Positions 5,090 through 6,764 of a stretch of DNA of 6,764 nt are shown in pieces. Numbering within the stretch: position 1 is the stretch's first letter; every line of letters begins with the position of its first letter. The stretch is taken from contig JACVQG010000075.1 of the NCBI GenBank assembly GCA_015661045.1, forward strand, positions 1-6,764, read 5' to 3'. A program made the position numbers and the translations under genes. The DNA is from Dehalococcoidia bacterium (lineage in GTDB: Bacteria; Chloroflexota; Dehalococcoidia; JACVQG01). The notes below the pieces were generated by a model. The model searched no databases and had not been told where the DNA came from. It worked only from the letters and a program-made list of their open reading frames with translations.

Positions 5090-6764
5090 TAAACAACCGT
5101 ATAGTTATGCCGCCTATGGGCACCCAACTGGCCAATCCCGATGGCACGGTTTCTCCCCGGCAAATCGAATATTATTCGCGCCGTGCCCGCGGTGGGGCTG
5201 GATTGATTGAAGTCGAATTCTCAACCGTAGACCCGGTCCAGTTTGCTGCTCCGACCCAGGTACGAATCTCCGATGACCGGTTCATGCCCGGTCTAACAAC
5301 GCTGGCGTCAGCTATAAAATCGAATGGCGCCAGGGCGGCCATACAGATACACCACCCCGGAAGACAGGCATCAGCCCGCACTACAGGGGTTCAGCCAGTG
5401 GCCCCTTCTGCAATAGCCGGACCCTCCCCGGAATTGCCCCGGGAACTAACCGTGGCTGAGATTCTGGAACTGGAGGAGCGTTTTGCCCAGGCTGCATTGC
5501 GAGCGAAACAGGCCGGTTTCGATGCTGTGGAGCTTCATGGCGCTCATGGCTATCTTCTATGTCAGTTCCTTTCCCCTTATTCTAATAAGCGTCAGGACGA
5601 CTTCGGAGGCGATACCCGGCGCCGCGCCCGCTTCCCTCTGGAGATCGTTAGTAAGGTACGGCAGAGGGTTGGCAACGATTATCCCATCCTGTTCCGCCTT
5701 TCGGCTGACGAGCATGTAGAGGGTGGACTTACATTAGTTGAGACCAGGCTCATCGCCCGGTGGCTGGAAGAAGCGGGTGTTGATGCTATAAGCGTATCAG
5801 CAGCTAACCATGCCAGCATGGAATGGTCTATACAGCCTATGTTGCTCAGACCGGGTTGCCTGGCGCCACTGGCCGGAGAAATAAAGAAAGTGGTTAAGGT
5901 ACCGGTCATAGTCGCAGGACGCATTAACGACCCTTTGGTTGCCGAACGAATTCTGGAGCAGGGCAAGGCAGACCTGGTGGCTGTAGGCAGGGGTTTGCTG
6001 GCAGACCCCGATTTTCCCCGGAAAGCCAGGGAGGGCAACGAACGGGAAATAAACAAATGTATTGCCTGTAATACCTGCTACGACCAGATTTTACGTATGC
6101 AACCTATAGCTTGTCTGGTGAATCCAGGGGCGGGTAGGGAACTGGAGAAAGAAGGCAGTGCAGCCACTCCCAAACGGATTGTGATACTCGGGGCCGGTCC
6201 GGCTGGCCTGGAGGCAGCCCGGGTGGCAACTGTGAGGGGGCACCGGGTTACCTTGTTGGAAGAAGATTCAAAGATAGGCAACCACTGGTCATGGCTGATA
6301 CGGCCTTATTTGACCCTTCAGCAATCAAGGCTCCGGGCTCTGGGCGTAAAAATAGAATTGGGGAAGAATGCAGCAAGCAGCGTTTTAAAAGCGCTGAACC
6401 CCGATGTGGTGATGGCCACACAACAGTCTCTTCCCAGGGAAATTAAAATCGTTGGCCTGGAGCCGGGAAATGTATTTAATGCAGGGGAAGTCCTGTATGG
6501 TAGAATAGATATTGGCAAACAGGTAGTGATTTTAGGTGGCGGAAATATCGGCCTCGAAGTTGCTAACCACCTTTACCGGAAAGATATAAAGGTAACTATA
6601 ATAGAATCTGGACCTCGCGCTGGATCAGGGCTGGAGTGGCATGCACGGAAGGTGCTATTAAATCAGCTTGCAGAAAGGGGAGTTGAAATCCTGACAAATA
6701 TTACCATAACCAGGTTTAAAGGCAAAAAACTTTTTTACCAGCGTAGTCCGTCCAATGAAGAATT
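5047..6764 (+). CDS. Old Yellow Enzyme / 2,4-dienoyl-CoA reductase-like Fe-S flavoprotein, C-terminus cut by window edge
   Basis: NAD(P)H-dependent reductase, probably of an activated C=C bond; the substrate is unknown. The 572 residues seen run off the right edge (relatives have about 640-680). Residues 1-330 form the FMN-binding TIM barrel: RIVMPPMGT (18-26), IQIHHPGR (99-106), HGAHGYLLCQFLSP (164-177) and GRINDP (291-296). Y169 and H255 align with the FadH catalytic Tyr166 and His252. The 4Fe-4S cysteines are C338, C341, C344 and C356 (C-x2-C-x2-C-x11-C), one residue tighter than FadH between the second and third, more like trimethylamine dehydrogenase. A FAD dinucleotide fold follows (GAGPAGLEAA, 382-391), then an NAD(P) fold (GGGNIGLEVA, 497-506). 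The usual ATG motif is altered to MATQQS (456-461). The start follows AAGGG by 10 bases, with a good promoter upstream. Alternatives within the family: BaiCD-like enoate reductase or amine dehydrogenase. It is divergent from, and functionally unlinked to, the division operon. Confidence 0.93.
   Translation, partial: MSKLFEKIKIGSLELNNRIVMPPMGTQLANPDGTVSPRQIEYYSRRARGGAGLIEVEFSTVDPVQFAAPTQVRISDDRFMPGLTTLASAIKSNGARAAIQIHHPGRQASARTTGVQPVAPSAIAGPSPELPRELTVAEILELEERFAQAALRAKQAGFDAVELHGAHGYLLCQFLSPYSNKRQDDFGGDTRRRARFPLEIVSKVRQRVGNDYPILFRLSADEHVEGGLTLVETRLIARWLEEAGVDAISVSAANHASMEWSIQPMLLRPGCLAPLAGEIKKVVKVPVIVAGRINDPLVAERILEQGKADLVAVGRGLLADPDFPRKAREGNEREINKCIACNTCYDQILRMQPIACLVNPGAGRELEKEGSAATPKRIVILGAGPAGLEAARVATVRGHRVTLLEEDSKIGNHWSWLIRPYLTLQQSRLRALGVKIELGKNAASSVLKALNPDVVMATQQSLPREIKIVGLEPGNVFNAGEVLYGRIDIGKQVVILGGGNIGLEVANHLYRKDIKVTIIESGPRAGSGLEWHARKVLLNQLAERGVEILTNITITRFKGKKLFYQRSPSNEE

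Noticed and set aside
5679..6056. Minus-strand open frame opposite the flavoenzyme gene
   Set aside because: It is a shadow of the FMN-barrel coding region, with no binding site or recognisable product.
1..6764. CRISPR arrays, tRNA or rRNA genes, transposases, phage genes, toxin-antitoxin pairs
   Set aside because: None seen: no regularly spaced repeats, no tRNA-like cloverleaf, and no coding motifs of these types.

Overview
The window looks like a bacterial chromosome fragment carrying the division half of a dcw cluster on the minus strand, followed across a 366-base divergent intergenic region by a flavoenzyme gene on the plus strand. Base composition is near balanced and ribosome-binding sites are strong (AAGGAGG type). 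The order is unknown winged-helix-like gene, mraZ, rsmH, small membrane ORF, ftsA, ftsZ, with no ftsL, ftsI, mur, mraY, ftsW, murG or ftsQ genes between them. That resembles what I recall of Dehalococcoidia (Chloroflexota), many of which lack a peptidoglycan wall but keep FtsA and FtsZ. The taxonomic call is an inference from gene content and is not proven by the window.

Minus strand, read in the direction of transcription: a 126-residue unknown protein (4584 to 4204), mraZ (4162 to 3734), rsmH (best start 3628, to 2702), a 122-residue membrane-type ORF (2688 to 2320), ftsA (TTG start at 2260, to 1010) and ftsZ (989 running off the left edge, 329 residues seen). Spacing is 13 to about 105 bases and all genes are co-directional, so one operon is likely. 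Upstream of the first gene there is a consensus -35 hexamer and three 10-bp-phased GTGG/GAGG repeats resembling MraZ boxes, which suggests that MraZ controls the whole cluster, including the unknown first gene. FtsA would anchor FtsZ to the membrane through its C-terminal amphipathic helix; RsmH modifies 16S rRNA.

The spacer region 2320-2690 between rsmH and ftsA is the oddest coding stretch. Its ORF has a convincing ribosome-binding site and a hydrophobic N-terminus. Its second half is basic and low in recognisable features, and overlies an 11-bp perfect inverted repeat with an 80-base interior containing small hairpins.

The intergenic region 4681-5046 holds several stacked signals: a perfect GAACAATTGTTC palindrome resembling a Gram-positive LexA box just downstream of a possible promoter, a 9-bp inverted repeat, a G-quadruplex motif, and a very good sigma-A type promoter (TTGACT-17-TACAAT). 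That promoter drives a gene, incomplete at the right edge, for an Old Yellow Enzyme / 2,4-dienoyl-CoA reductase-like iron-sulfur flavoprotein with FMN barrel, 4Fe-4S cysteine cluster and FAD/NAD(P) domains. This enzyme has no evident link to cell division.
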